This document shows positions 1 through 8,848 of a DNA stretch of 64,000 nucleotides, in pieces (positions within the stretch are counted from its first letter, which is position 1; each line of letters opens with the position of its first letter). Under the pieces are notes generated by a model that was given only the letters and a program-made list of their open reading frames with translations, was not told where the DNA came from and searched no databases. Source of the stretch: JADJGC01 sp964576925 (lineage in GTDB: Bacteria; Zixibacteria; MSB-5A5; CAIYYT01); assembly GCA_964576925.1 (NCBI GenBank), contig CAZNWJ010000001.1:806001-870000 (forward strand), given 5' to 3'. The position numbers were made by a program, and so were the translations under genes.

Positions 1-829
1 CCCAGGCACCAACATCTCCGAGAAGCACTCTACCGAGCAATTGATGATCAGCAGTCTCAAAGCTGATTCCATTCAGGTTCATATCGCCGTAACCCATCAT
101 GAACGCTCCTCCATGAAGCTGGAATTCAATGCTGCCGTTCGCGAGAACAATCGACCTCAAGCACTTAGAAACAGACGTCTTATCACAGCGGCATCGTTTG
201 TCCGGCGAAAACGCTACACCCTTGGGAGCAATGGTGGCTCCCCCAAGACAATCGCGTTTGGTGGAAACCCATGATGAGCTGGAATCGGCTTGGAGCACAG
301 TAAACAGCGTGTCTTTGTTCGCCGACGAAATCGTATTGTCCGTGCACGAGATAAATGCGAATACGATCGGCGCAAAGGCGCCATCATAACACCAATCGCC
401 GGTGGAGGCAAAATCAAGCCTCAACCACTCACCATCTGGTGCTGCCACACTCGATGAATCACTACCCCGATATTGGCCCGCGACGCGAATTATTCGTGCT
501 GGCGAATCCGGCGATTGCGCAATCTGGGCGGAATCGTCGCTGATTTTCACTTCCCAGTCCTTCGAACTCAGCGCTGAACCAATCGAACAGCCCAAATAGG
601 TCAGCGGCCGCGAGTCCCAGGCGAGGGCAAATGAAAATGACGATACGCTGATCGGCGCTCCCAGTTTCGTGACTGATATTGTCTGTCGGATTCCCCCCAA
701 ACTCACACGCCGCGCTTCACCAATCTCGAGAATTACACTCCGAGAATCCTTGCCCAGCGCGCTCGCACCCACAAACAGAGGTGCACTCAAGAGCAGGAGC
801 AACAGCGTGGACGAATTCAGAATTCTCAT
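1..829 (-). CDS. Secreted cohesin-like protein, C-terminal part cut off by window edge
   Basis: Reading the minus strand from the ATG at 829 gives 276 codons without a stop, running off the left end. The first 25 or so residues form a clear signal peptide (MRILNSSTLLLLLLSAPLF, then GASA). Next comes a beta-rich region with a pattern I associate with cohesin-like domains of FCB-group surface proteins: a segment around FALAWDSRPLTYLGC, a WEV motif, then an FAFISCTDNTISS segment. Cysteines are conserved-looking. The protein is probably exported and stays at the cell surface or is released. The cohesin-like label is by eye and uncertain; the open frame and signal peptide are plain. It sits 17 bp downstream of the TPR gene on the same strand, so the two may be cotranscribed. 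Confidence 0.6.
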   Translation of the reverse strand, partial: MRILNSSTLLLLLLSAPLFVGASALGKDSRSVILEIGEARRVSLGGIRQTISVTKLGAPISVSSFSFALAWDSRPLTYLGCSIGSALSSKDWEVKISDDSAQIAQSPDSPARIIRVAGQYRGSDSSSVAAPDGEWLRLDFASTGDWCYDGAFAPIVFAFISCTDNTISSANKDTLFTVLQADSSSSWVSTKRDCLGGATIAPKGVAFSPDKRCRCDKTSVSKCLRSIVLANGSIEFQLHGGAFMMGYGDMNLNGISFETADHQLLGRVLLGDVGAW

Positions 830-846
830 CACCCCTCAATTCGATT

Positions 847-1788
847 CTATCTCTTCACCCTCTTATAATACCCAGCAAACGTCGTCACCCAATTGTCCCC
901 GCCGTCGCGCGACTGCTCGATTGTCATGTCAACCCGATCCGAGTCGCGCGGCGATATCGTCGAACGGTCAAGAATCACACCGCCATCCTGATCGGGGAGC
1001 TCGCCGATAAAACGCACACCCTTCTCCGATCTCGCCGTCATGACTTTTTCTTTCAATCCGCCCAGGGCTACAGCGGCCCCGGTCACCCAGATCATCTTCC
1101 ATTCGCCGGTGATGTTGTTGAAATAGAAAAGATTCGTCCCGACAAAGCCGTCGTGCTGGGCGAACCTCTCCTGCAATGCGCAACCGTTAACCAATTTCTC
1201 GATCCGGCTTGAACCGATGAGGAGGCTGTCGTTGACGTACACCTCCCAGTCCCCCAGCCAGAAATCGAGAATTCGATAAGTCGGGTCGTGCTCACATGGG
1301 CGCGCATTGGCATCCGCCAGCTCGAGAACTTTCTCAAATCGTTCGTCTGGCCACAAGGCGGCGAAAACGCTGTCCGTCTGGAGCACATCAACGCGGCTGA
1401 AGCCTGCCTCCAATGCCTGTGCCAGCCAGGTGAAGGCCCGCTCGTTGTCGCGTAGCTTTGCATAGGCCGAAGCCAGATTGTATCGCACTGTCTGGGGACG
1501 ATAGTCCTTCGCGGCGACCTTCTCCCAGGTCGCTGCGGCCTTGCGGTAGTCGTTCATCAAATAGTAAGCCTGGCCCAGCATAAACGCTGCCTGGGTATTG
1601 CTGGTGTCTTTCTTGACCACCTGCTCAAATGCCGCTGCCGCCTCCGCCCACTTTTCCCCCTGTAGCGCCGCCGCACCGCGCATAAAAACGCTGTCAACCG
1701 GTGTCTGGCCGACCACAGTGCCGGCAAGAAAGTACACAAGCAAGATCGCGAATCTCCAATCTGAAGGAGCGTTAGCCGATTTTCCCAT
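847..1788 (-). CDS. TPR protein with C-terminal DUF1579/lipocalin-like domain
   Basis: 313 residues. A hydrophobic N-terminus (about residues 12-27) is a signal peptide or anchor, followed by two to four tetratricopeptide repeats at about 32-140 (EKWAEAAAAFEQVVKKD; NDYRKAAATWEKVAAKD). From about residue 165 a different domain begins with FWLGDWEVYVND and contains NGCALQERF, GTNLFYFNNITGEWKMIWV and a closing GYYKRVKR. This resembles the DUF1579-type lipocalin-like domain often seen after TPRs in secreted proteins; the gene at 26797 carries a related domain. An AAGGAA ribosome site precedes the start. No enzymatic motif is visible; ligand binding in the periplasm is a guess. It is divergent from tmk. 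Confidence 0.72.
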   Translation of the reverse strand: MGKSANAPSDWRFAILLVYFLAGTVVGQTPVDSVFMRGAAALQGEKWAEAAAAFEQVVKKDTSNTQAAFMLGQAYYLMNDYRKAAATWEKVAAKDYRPQTVRYNLASAYAKLRDNERAFTWLAQALEAGFSRVDVLQTDSVFAALWPDERFEKVLELADANARPCEHDPTYRILDFWLGDWEVYVNDSLLIGSSRIEKLVNGCALQERFAQHDGFVGTNLFYFNNITGEWKMIWVTGAAVALGGLKEKVMTARSEKGVRFIGELPDQDGGVILDRSTISPRDSDRVDMTIEQSRDGGDNWVTTFAGYYKRVKR

Positions 1789-1920
1789 AAGTTTCCTTGA
1801 ATCACTAAACTGCCATTTTGTGCCGAATCCTCAATTCATTGTACACACGAAAGGGCTTAGTGACAAAAGGCTTATTTCTGCTACATCTGCAAATGTCCTT
1901 TCGCACCCATGTGCAACCAC

Positions 1921-1926
1921 TATATT
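1921..1926 (+). promoter_or_regulatory. Probable -10 box of tmk (leaderless start)
   Basis: TATATT ends 7 bases before the tmk ATG at 1934, with no ribosome site in between. The -35 region is poor (TTTCGC near 1899). The spacing predicts transcription starting at or next to the A of the ATG. Confidence 0.35.
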
Positions 1927-1933
1927 CGGCAGC

Positions 1934-2590
1934 ATGAAACGACGCGGCGTGCTCATCAGCTTCGAGGGCATTGACGGTTCCGGCAAGTCCACCCAGGCGC
2001 AACTGCTCTTTAACCACCTGCGCCGGCGCTATTCCAAGGTGATTTTCCTCCGCGAGCCCGGCGGGACTCCCGCAGCCGAAGCCATCCGCTCGATCCTGCT
2101 CGACAATCGCCATCGTGGCCTCAGCCCGCGCGCCGAGTTGCTTCTGTTCCTGGCCGCCCGCGCCGCCCTGGTCGATGAAGTTATCGCACCCGCGCTGGCT
2201 TCCGGAGCGATTGTGATCACCGACCGTTTCTCGGATTCGACCTTCGCCTACCAGATCTATGGCCGGAAGTTGCCGGCAACCGTCGTTCGCGCCGCCAACG
2301 CTTTCGCCGCCGCCAATATCAAGCCTGACCAGACCTTTCTGGTCGACCTCGATGTTTCCCATGCACGGGGGAGACTGAAGAAAACCAAAGATCGCATGGA
2401 ATCAGCCGCCGCCGCCTTTCACCGGTCGGTCCGCAGGGGTTTCCTCGAAATCGCCAAATCGGAGCCGCGACGGGTAAGAGTGCTCGATGGCCGCCAGTCT
2501 CCGGAAATGTTGTTTGCCCAGGTGCAAGAGATCGCGCACAGACTACTGACAAGGAGAGGTCTTGAACCGACCCGGCGCATCGCGAAATGA
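1934..2590 (+). CDS. tmk: Thymidylate kinase
   Basis: 218 residues, the usual length for the family. Phosphorylates dTMP to dTDP with ATP in the cytoplasm. Visible motifs: the P-loop GIDGSGKST at residues 10-18, REPGGT near residue 40 (dTMP site), and DRFSDSTFAYQ near residue 100. A LID-like stretch RGRLKKTKDRMES follows, and the C-terminal FHRSVRRGFLEIA is typical. The frame stays open upstream to 1598, but homology begins at MKRRGVLISFEGIDG, so I use the ATG at 1934, 7 bases after a TATATT box. The last 29 bases overlap the next gene, which has its own strong ribosome site inside tmk, so the pair is coupled. Confidence 0.95.
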   Translation: MKRRGVLISFEGIDGSGKSTQAQLLFNHLRRRYSKVIFLREPGGTPAAEAIRSILLDNRHRGLSPRAELLLFLAARAALVDEVIAPALASGAIVITDRFSDSTFAYQIYGRKLPATVVRAANAFAAANIKPDQTFLVDLDVSHARGRLKKTKDRMESAAAAFHRSVRRGFLEIAKSEPRRVRVLDGRQSPEMLFAQVQEIAHRLLTRRGLEPTRRIAK

Positions 2591-4013
2591 ACTGGCGCTC
2601 ACCTTGTTCTTTTTCAGCCTGACTACGTTGCTGACGCTGGCAGCGGTATCAGCCTGCGTCCACGATTCCTTTTTTCGCTCAATGATAGCCCTGGCACGCC
2701 AGTCAGACCTGCTGGCACAACGCTACTTTGGCGAGGTAGCGGCCGACCAGATTTTTGCCGACGCCTGGCGCGGAATGCAACAGGCAATCCCGTTTCGCGT
2801 GGAGTTGGCAGACGAAGCTGCACTCCTCGAGCCGACGCGCTCCCGTCAAGACTGGGGTTTGACACTCTCGCCATCTGATAGTTCGCTCAGAGTCATGGCG
2901 ATCGCTGAAAAATCGCCGCTTAAGGGTTCGCTGCGTCCCGCTGACGAGATTCTGTTCGTTGATGACGTGAGTGCCGGTCTGTTGGCCCGATTTTCTGATT
3001 ATCTCAACGATCGCGAGAGCACGCTCGTAACCTTGCGCATCTTGCGCAACGACCGTCCGGAAAGCCTGCAAGTCGTCGTCCCGACGATAGGCTCTTCCAG
3101 CTCTATCCACATCGACTCTCTGGAATCAATTCTCAGCATCGAATTGCGCCGTCTCACTCTCGATGTTGTCGGTGAATTGACTTCCGCCCTGGAGAAGACT
3201 GGCGTGGCGGCAGGCACCGCCCTGATCGTCGATCTGCGCGGCCTGCACTCGAGCTCTTATAGCGCCGTCGGGTTGATTCGCGAACATCTGCAGCGTATCG
3301 CTGCGGACGGCCGGTCCATTGTCCTGATCGATGGCCAAACAACGGGGGCGGCGGAAGAGCTGGCGCTTCAACTGAGAGAGGAGATGGGAGCTTTGCTGCT
3401 CGGCAGGCCAACGGCAGGAATCGATTCCCGCTTCGAAGAAATCCGCCTGCGCTCGGGACGCCGGCTCCTCGTCTCCATCGACGAGCGGATTGAACCGACG
3501 CCGATTTCCGAGAATGCCTCCGCGATGGAAATGGATAGCCTCGCCGGATCTCTCCCCGCGCCGGGTGCGGTACTCCCGGATCACGAATGCCGCGAGCCCA
3601 GGCTCTCCGCGCTGACCTTCGAATTGATTCACCGAGGTTTAGTCCTCGACTTTGTCACTTCACGCATCGACCTGTCGTTACCGGCAGTTGCACAGGAAGA
3701 CCGGGTCTTTCTGGAATTCCGTGAATTCCTGCATCATCGCGGCTTTCGCTTCGATCCGCTTGGCGAAGCTCTTGCCGATCTTTCGGTACATGAGATGACA
3801 CCGGAAATGCGGCCCGTCTATCGTCGTCTCAGGGAGACAAGAGCCGGGCTCGACGAGCTGCATTTAGCAGACTATCGGGATGAGATCATGCGACAGTTGC
3901 TGGAGACCTGGCACCGGGTGCATATCGGCGGCGAACCCACCTTGGCTCAACGCTCCCGCTTTGATGACCATTGCCTTGCCGAAGCTCTTGCCATGCTCAG
4001 GAATCGCCTATGA
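2562..4013 (+). CDS. PDZ/S41-like membrane-anchored protein, apparently catalytically dead
   Basis: 483 residues from a TTG start at 2562 preceded by AAGGAGAG at 2551. One N-terminal membrane segment (about 9-33), a PDZ-like region (about 100-165: GLTLSPSDSSLRVMAIAEKSPLKG, split here by reading; ends in DEILFVDD), then a C-terminal-processing-peptidase (S41) fold: ALIVDLRGLHSSS, IVLIDGQTTGAAEELALQL and GALLLGRPTAGID. In active S41 enzymes the last two segments read like S-A-S-E-I and T-x-G-K-G; here the Ser position is Gly/Ala and the Lys position Ile. I infer a pseudoprotease, perhaps a scaffold in the envelope. A helical C-terminal third (RRLRETRAGLDELHLADYRD) is unassigned. It overlaps tmk and, by ATGA, the TauE gene. 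Confidence 0.7.
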   Translation: MNRPGASRNELALTLFFFSLTTLLTLAAVSACVHDSFFRSMIALARQSDLLAQRYFGEVAADQIFADAWRGMQQAIPFRVELADEAALLEPTRSRQDWGLTLSPSDSSLRVMAIAEKSPLKGSLRPADEILFVDDVSAGLLARFSDYLNDRESTLVTLRILRNDRPESLQVVVPTIGSSSSIHIDSLESILSIELRRLTLDVVGELTSALEKTGVAAGTALIVDLRGLHSSSYSAVGLIREHLQRIAADGRSIVLIDGQTTGAAEELALQLREEMGALLLGRPTAGIDSRFEEIRLRSGRRLLVSIDERIEPTPISENASAMEMDSLAGSLPAPGAVLPDHECREPRLSALTFELIHRGLVLDFVTSRIDLSLPAVAQEDRVFLEFREFLHHRGFRFDPLGEALADLSVHEMTPEMRPVYRRLRETRAGLDELHLADYRDEIMRQLLETWHRVHIGGEPTLAQRSRFDDHCLAEALAMLRNRL

Positions 4014-4762
4014 TTCAGCTGGTTCTCGCCTTCCTGCTCGCTGTGGGCGTCGGTGCGCTCTCGTCCATCCTCGGCATCGGCGGAGGTGTCCTTCTCGTTC
4101 CGATTTTTACACTTGTACTCAAGCTGCCGATTCACCAAGCGGTTGCGCTCTCGCTCTGCTGCGTGATGGCAACCTCGGTCACATCGTCCAGCAAGTACCT
4201 TGCCTCCGGCTTGATCGATCTCAAGGCAGTATTAATCCTCGAAACGACAACAATCGTCGGCTCCTATGCAGCAGGTAAGTTAGCCGGTGCAGTCTCGGAG
4301 GACGTCATCTCCATTGTCTTCTCAGCAGTCCTCATCGCCACGGCTTTGGTGATGCTTCTGCAGAGGCAAAATGCGACCAACGGCCCCAAGCCTCATACGG
4401 GTCGCTATCCTCTTGCTCTGAGTGCGTCAGTATTCGCCGGCGGGCTGGTGGGTCTGCTGGGCGTGGGCGGCGGAATTGTCAAGGTCCCTTTGCTGCAGAT
4501 CGTCCTGGGCAAGCCGCTGAAGGAGGCTGTCGCGGCTTCAGCGATGATGGTTGGTATCAGTGCGGCCGTGGCGATCATACCCTATCTCAGTCGCGGTGAT
4601 GTCCCGGTCACTTGGGTCCCCTTTGCAACCTTGGGGACGATCCTTGGTGCCTATCTCGGCTCCAGTTTCTTCCACAAGATTGAGTCTGCCTACATCAAGT
4701 TCGTCTTTGCCGCCGTCCTCCTCTATACTGCAGGTAGCATGATCTATGAGGGCTTGAAATGA
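4010..4762 (+). CDS. TauE/SafE family membrane transporter
   Basis: 250 residues with about eight membrane segments. Two related halves each carry a glycine-rich signature: SSILGIGGGVLLVPIF near residue 20 and GLLGVGGGIVKVPLL near residue 150. That repeated G-x-G-G-G motif is the hallmark of the TauE/SafE (DUF81) family, which moves sulfite or organosulfonates and other small anions across the inner membrane; the substrate cannot be read from sequence. The start used is the ATG overlapping the previous stop (ATGA at 4010-4013), where homology begins. Downstream it overlaps the next gene in the same way, so it sits in the middle of a tightly coupled operon. Confidence 0.85.
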   Translation: MIQLVLAFLLAVGVGALSSILGIGGGVLLVPIFTLVLKLPIHQAVALSLCCVMATSVTSSSKYLASGLIDLKAVLILETTTIVGSYAAGKLAGAVSEDVISIVFSAVLIATALVMLLQRQNATNGPKPHTGRYPLALSASVFAGGLVGLLGVGGGIVKVPLLQIVLGKPLKEAVAASAMMVGISAAVAIIPYLSRGDVPVTWVPFATLGTILGAYLGSSFFHKIESAYIKFVFAAVLLYTAGSMIYEGLK

Positions 4763-5040
4763 GCGCCAGGCAATCGAACTCGGCCTACCTGATGGCGCGA
4801 ATTTACAGGATCATTCTTCTCGCCATGATCGTATTGCTCTTGGCGGCGCTCGTCACTTCAATAATCGAAAACGACGACCGAGCGCAGCTTCTGACACTCT
4901 TAGTCGAAGGATTCGCGTTTGCGATTCCGTCCGCTCTCATCGTATTCACTGCTGTGTCGTTCGTCCAAAAGCAATTCACGCTTGGCTCGATAGCTCTGTC
5001 GGTAACTCTCATTTGGGGTGTATTCAAGATAATCGGATGA
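4759..5040 (+). CDS. Small three-helix membrane protein (DUF1634-like)
   Basis: 93 residues with three hydrophobic helices (about 15-33, 45-65, 72-91) and almost nothing outside them. Small DUF1634-type membrane proteins are commonly encoded next to TauE/SafE transporters, and this gene overlaps the TauE stop by ATGA, so a partner or regulatory subunit of that transporter is a reasonable inference. I cannot confirm the family by eye. It overlaps the following phosphatase gene by another ATGA. Confidence 0.55.
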   Translation: MSARQSNSAYLMARIYRIILLAMIVLLLAALVTSIIENDDRAQLLTLLVEGFAFAIPSALIVFTAVSFVQKQFTLGSIALSVTLIWGVFKIIG

Positions 5041-5690
5041 CCAGCCAACCGCCCCTCAGGGTCTTCAGCGATTTTGACGGCACCATCTCCGCCAAGGACG
5101 TTGGCGCGTCGCTCTTCAATCACTTTTCCGGTAAACGCAATTCCGGTACGGTCAAATTGTGGATCGAACAGAAAATCACCTCGCGCGAGTGTCTCTGGCG
5201 CGAATGCCACTACATTAAGTCGACAAGAGAGGAAATGCTCGCGGCGCTTCAGCGCATCGCCGTGGAACGCGGTTTCCCGGAGTTCGTGCGTCTGTTAACC
5301 GAACGGAACATCCCGCTGCATATCGTCTCCGACGGGCTCGATTTCTACATCGACGCCTTTCTCAGCCGCGCCGGATTTGCCGGCTTGGATATTCACTCCA
5401 ATCGCGCTCACTTCGTCAATGGCAGCCTTTTCCCCTCATTTCCGCACTATGCCGCCGGTTGCGGCTTTTGCGGTACCTGTAAAGGCGAACGCGTGCGCAG
5501 CCTGCGCCGGCCGGGAGAGCGAACTGTCTATATCGGCGATGGCTTCTCCGATCGTTGCGCCGTCGGTGTCGCCGACGTGCTCTTTGCCCGTGATGACTTG
5601 GTCAAAGTCGCTCAGGAAAAATCGGTTGACTGGATTGGCTTCGCTGACTTTTATGATATTATAGAGTATTTTGACAAATACTTGCTCTAA
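5037..5690 (+). CDS. HAD-family phosphatase, MtnX-like
   Basis: 217 residues, starting at the ATGA overlap with the previous stop. The haloacid dehalogenase motifs are all present: DFDGTI at residues 12-17 (nucleophile Asp and acid Asp), VSDG near 100, Lys in CGTCKGER near 147, and YIGDGFSDRCA near 170 (Mg-binding acidic pair). Length and layout match HAD-IB phosphatases such as MtnX (methionine salvage enol phosphatase) or phosphoserine-phosphatase-like enzymes. No other methionine salvage gene is nearby, so the substrate is open. Last gene of the tmk operon; the next gene starts 32 bp on. Confidence 0.78.
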   Translation: MTSQPPLRVFSDFDGTISAKDVGASLFNHFSGKRNSGTVKLWIEQKITSRECLWRECHYIKSTREEMLAALQRIAVERGFPEFVRLLTERNIPLHIVSDGLDFYIDAFLSRAGFAGLDIHSNRAHFVNGSLFPSFPHYAAGCGFCGTCKGERVRSLRRPGERTVYIGDGFSDRCAVGVADVLFARDDLVKVAQEKSVDWIGFADFYDIIEYFDKYLL

Positions 5691-5722
5691 CCGCCTGATG
5701 GAATAGGAATCGCGACCCAGCA

Positions 5723-8215
5723 ATGAAAACCGTGATCATGGCCGGTGGCTTCGGAACCCGGCTCCGGCCCCTTACCCAAAGCCTCCCCAAACCAATGGTA
5801 CCGGTAGCCAATCTGCCGATGCTTCATCATATCGTCAATCTCTTGAAGAAACATGGTCTCACCGACTATATCACCTTGCTCTACTTCCAGCCCGAGGAAA
5901 TCAAGGGCTACTTCCAGGACGGCACCGGCTTCGGCGTGACCATGAAACACGTCCTTGCCGAAGACGATCTTGGCACCGCCGGCGCAGTCAAGAACGCTGA
6001 AGACCATTTCCGCGGCAATCGCGTCCTGGTGATCTCCGGCGACGTCCTCACCGACTTCGACATCTCGGCCGCCATTCGCTTTCACGAGGAAAAGAAAGCC
6101 GAGGCGACCATTGTGCTGACGCGCATGGAAAATCCGCTCGCCTACGGAGTCGTGATTACAGACAAAGAGCATCGCATCACGCGCTTTCTCGAGAAACCCA
6201 CCTGGGGCGAGGTCTTCTCCGACACAATCAACACCGGAATCTACATTCTCGAGCCGCAGGTCTTTGAGCGCATGCCCAAAGGTCAGTCATTCGATTTTTC
6301 GCAAAACCTGTTCCCGGCCATGCTCAAGGATGGCGCGCCGCTCTTCGGCTATGTCGCCGAGGGCTACTGGCGTGACATCGGCAACCTCTCCGAGTATCAG
6401 AAGGCGCATCTCGATATCCTCAACGAATTGGTCGGCATCGAAACGAGTTACAACAAACTGCATCGCGAAACGGCAACTGTCTGGATCAGCCGCGACTTTC
6501 ACGTAGACGAGAATGCGCGCTTCAGCGGTGCCGTTATCATCGGCGACGGCGCCGTCGTGGAATCGGGCGCATCCGTCTCCAATTCCGTCATCGGCGACCG
6601 CTGCCGTGTTGCCCGTGATGCCGTCATCGAGAATTCAGTTATCTGGCACGATACTACCGTCGGCGTCGGAGCCAATATCACACAGGCGATCGTCTGTAAT
6701 CACGTTGTCGTCGAAGACAAAGTCTCGATCAACGAAGAAGCTGTCATCAGCGACCATGTCAAACTGCGCCAGGGCGCGACCGTCAAGGCCAATTGCAAGA
6801 TCTGGCCCGGCAAGGAAATTGAAGCCGGTGCAACCGTGTCGTCCTCGCTGATCTGGGGCGAGAAGTGGAACCGCGAGTTGTTCTCCGATTCCAAGGTCAC
6901 CGGGCTGGGGAACATCGAAGTGACTCCGGAATTTTCCGCCAAGCTGGGCGCCGCTTTCGGCGCTACCTTGGCCAAACGGGCAACGATCGTCGTCAGCCGC
7001 GGCGTCTCCTCCGCTTCGCGCGTCTTCTCGCGCAGCTTCATCTCCGGTCTGCTCTCCTGCGGCGTCAACGTCGTCGACCTGCGCACCTTACCGATCCCGG
7101 TAATGCGCTACGAACTCAAGTCGGGCCGCCATGGCGGCGGCGTCCACGTCCGGCAGAATCCTTCCAACTACCACGTCAGCGATCTGATTTTCCTTGGGCC
7201 CGACGGTATGGACCTGCCGACTCGCAAGACCCGCGCCATCGAGACTCTCTTCGCTCGCGAGGATTTCCGCCGCGCTTCGATCGAGGAAGTCGGCACGCTC
7301 GATTATCCAACCCGTACCGTCGAATCTTATCGCACCGACTTTCTCAAGCATATCGATGTCGACGCCATCGTGAATCGCCGCTTCAAGATCGTCATCGACT
7401 TCGCCCACGGCGGCGCTTCCGAGATCTTCGGAAGTATCTTCAGTACGCTCAATGCCGAACTGATCTCGATTAACGCCTTCCCGAACCCGAATCTCCCCTT
7501 CGGCCAAAACCGCAACGCGGTCGAGCAACTCGGCTCCATCGTCAAGTCGCTCGGCGCGGATTTCGGAATCCAGTTGGCGCGCAGCGCCGAGAAAATCACA
7601 GTGGTCGATCGTAACGGTGCGGAGATTTCTGATCAATTGCTGCTGTTGCTCGTGACCTCCTTGTACGTCTCTACCTATCAGGCGCGCAAGATTGCCGTGC
7701 CGATCATGGCCAGCATGGGCATCGAAGAGATCGCTAATCAGTACGGCGTCCAGGTGCAACGCGTGCGCGGCGACCATCTGGCGATGATGCAGGCCTTCAA
7801 GGCCGAGGATGTCGACTTCGTCGGCGGCACCCGCGGCGGCTTCTTGCTCTCCAAGTTCCAACTCGGTGCCGATGGCATGTTCGCCACTGTCAAGATCATG
7901 GAGATGCTCGCGCGCCGTAATGCCGATCTCGCGGAATTGCGCTCCGAGTTTGGCCGCTTTCACGCCTCGGTCAGGCAGGTCCCGTGTTCATGGGACAAAA
8001 AAGGCAAGGTGATGCGTCTGCTGATGGAGCACACCGAGGGCCGCAATCGCCAGCTCGTCGATGGCGCGCGCTTCCAGGAGGACGGTTCCTGGATCTGGGT
8101 CGCTCCCGATCGCAACGCCGCCTATTTCACGGTCGTCGCTGAATCGGAAGACCGGCAGCACGCCGAGCAGCTGGCTGCGATTTATCACGACCAGGTGATT
8201 CGCTGGCAGCAGTGA
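5723..8215 (+). CDS. Sugar-1-phosphate nucleotidyltransferase fused to inactive phosphomannomutase-like domain
   Basis: 830 residues in three parts. Residues 1-230: nucleotidyltransferase with the signature MAGGFGTRLRPLT, KPMVPVANLPML, and EKPTWGE near 160. Residues 250-385: a left-handed beta-helix of hexapeptide repeats (VIIGDGAVVESGASVSNSVI type). Residues 390-830: a phosphohexomutase-fold domain. In active mutases the serine loop is TASHNP and the Mg loop DGDxDR; here the equivalent stretches read GVHVRQNPSN and LARSAEKITVVD, and the RxSGTEP phosphate loop is replaced by MEHTEGR. I infer that this half no longer catalyses and serves regulation or assembly. Such fusions are known for mannose-1-phosphate guanylyltransferase-type enzymes (GDP-mannose supply for surface sugars), but the nucleotide and sugar are not proven. 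Confidence 0.85.
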   Translation: MKTVIMAGGFGTRLRPLTQSLPKPMVPVANLPMLHHIVNLLKKHGLTDYITLLYFQPEEIKGYFQDGTGFGVTMKHVLAEDDLGTAGAVKNAEDHFRGNRVLVISGDVLTDFDISAAIRFHEEKKAEATIVLTRMENPLAYGVVITDKEHRITRFLEKPTWGEVFSDTINTGIYILEPQVFERMPKGQSFDFSQNLFPAMLKDGAPLFGYVAEGYWRDIGNLSEYQKAHLDILNELVGIETSYNKLHRETATVWISRDFHVDENARFSGAVIIGDGAVVESGASVSNSVIGDRCRVARDAVIENSVIWHDTTVGVGANITQAIVCNHVVVEDKVSINEEAVISDHVKLRQGATVKANCKIWPGKEIEAGATVSSSLIWGEKWNRELFSDSKVTGLGNIEVTPEFSAKLGAAFGATLAKRATIVVSRGVSSASRVFSRSFISGLLSCGVNVVDLRTLPIPVMRYELKSGRHGGGVHVRQNPSNYHVSDLIFLGPDGMDLPTRKTRAIETLFAREDFRRASIEEVGTLDYPTRTVESYRTDFLKHIDVDAIVNRRFKIVIDFAHGGASEIFGSIFSTLNAELISINAFPNPNLPFGQNRNAVEQLGSIVKSLGADFGIQLARSAEKITVVDRNGAEISDQLLLLLVTSLYVSTYQARKIAVPIMASMGIEEIANQYGVQVQRVRGDHLAMMQAFKAEDVDFVGGTRGGFLLSKFQLGADGMFATVKIMEMLARRNADLAELRSEFGRFHASVRQVPCSWDKKGKVMRLLMEHTEGRNRQLVDGARFQEDGSWIWVAPDRNAAYFTVVAESEDRQHAEQLAAIYHDQVIRWQQ

Positions 8216-8304
8216 TGATGCGCCGCGATCGGGCACGGGCAAGACTTGAATGATCAGGTTGTATTGACCGAAAAATCTAAATACAAGAAAATGGTGGAGG
8301 TAAT

Positions 8305-8835
8305 GTGCAGGAAAGTCAGAATCCACAACCGCAGGCGCAGGAACAAGAGGTTGACCCGCTAAAATTAAACCGGCTCCTGCAGCAAATTCGCGACAATCAG
8401 AACATCACTATGGGAATCGCCGGCGGCGCGCTCGGTGCGATTATCGGGGCCGTCGGCTGGGGTCTGCTGACCTGGCTAACCCACTACCAGATCGGATTTG
8501 CCGCCATCGGAGTAGGATTCCTTGCCGGCTTCGGCGTGCGTTTCCTCGGTAAGGGGATTGACACTTCATTCTCAATCGTCGGTGCCCTGACAGCGTTGAT
8601 CGGTGTATTCTTAGGCGATCTCTTCTGGGCGTGTATCGAGATATCCCGCGGCGAGGGCGTACCACTGTCCGAAGTTATCTCGGCACTGAACCCGCAGTTG
8701 ATCGGGACAATCTTCAAAGAGACTTTTAGCCCGATGCAGTTGCTGTTCTATGGAATCGCCGTCTGGGCGGGCTTCAAATACGCCAAGCGAACCTTGACGC
8801 CGGAAGAATTGCAGAGTGTGCTGAAATCGTCTTAG
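8305..8835 (+). CDS. Membrane protein of unknown function
   Basis: 176 residues from a GTG start preceded by GGTGGAGG at 8292. A Gln-rich soluble N-terminus (QNPQPQAQEQEVD) leads into four hydrophobic segments at about 37-60, 64-82, 90-112 and 145-162, with Gly-rich packing (GIAGGALGAIIGAVGWG). The C-terminus PEELQSVLKSS is polar. I recognise no family with confidence. It follows the nucleotidyltransferase by about 90 bp on the same strand and faces a convergent gene downstream. Confidence 0.6.
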   Translation: MQESQNPQPQAQEQEVDPLKLNRLLQQIRDNQNITMGIAGGALGAIIGAVGWGLLTWLTHYQIGFAAIGVGFLAGFGVRFLGKGIDTSFSIVGALTALIGVFLGDLFWACIEISRGEGVPLSEVISALNPQLIGTIFKETFSPMQLLFYGIAVWAGFKYAKRTLTPEELQSVLKSS

Positions 8836-8848
8836 CAGTCAATAGCGG

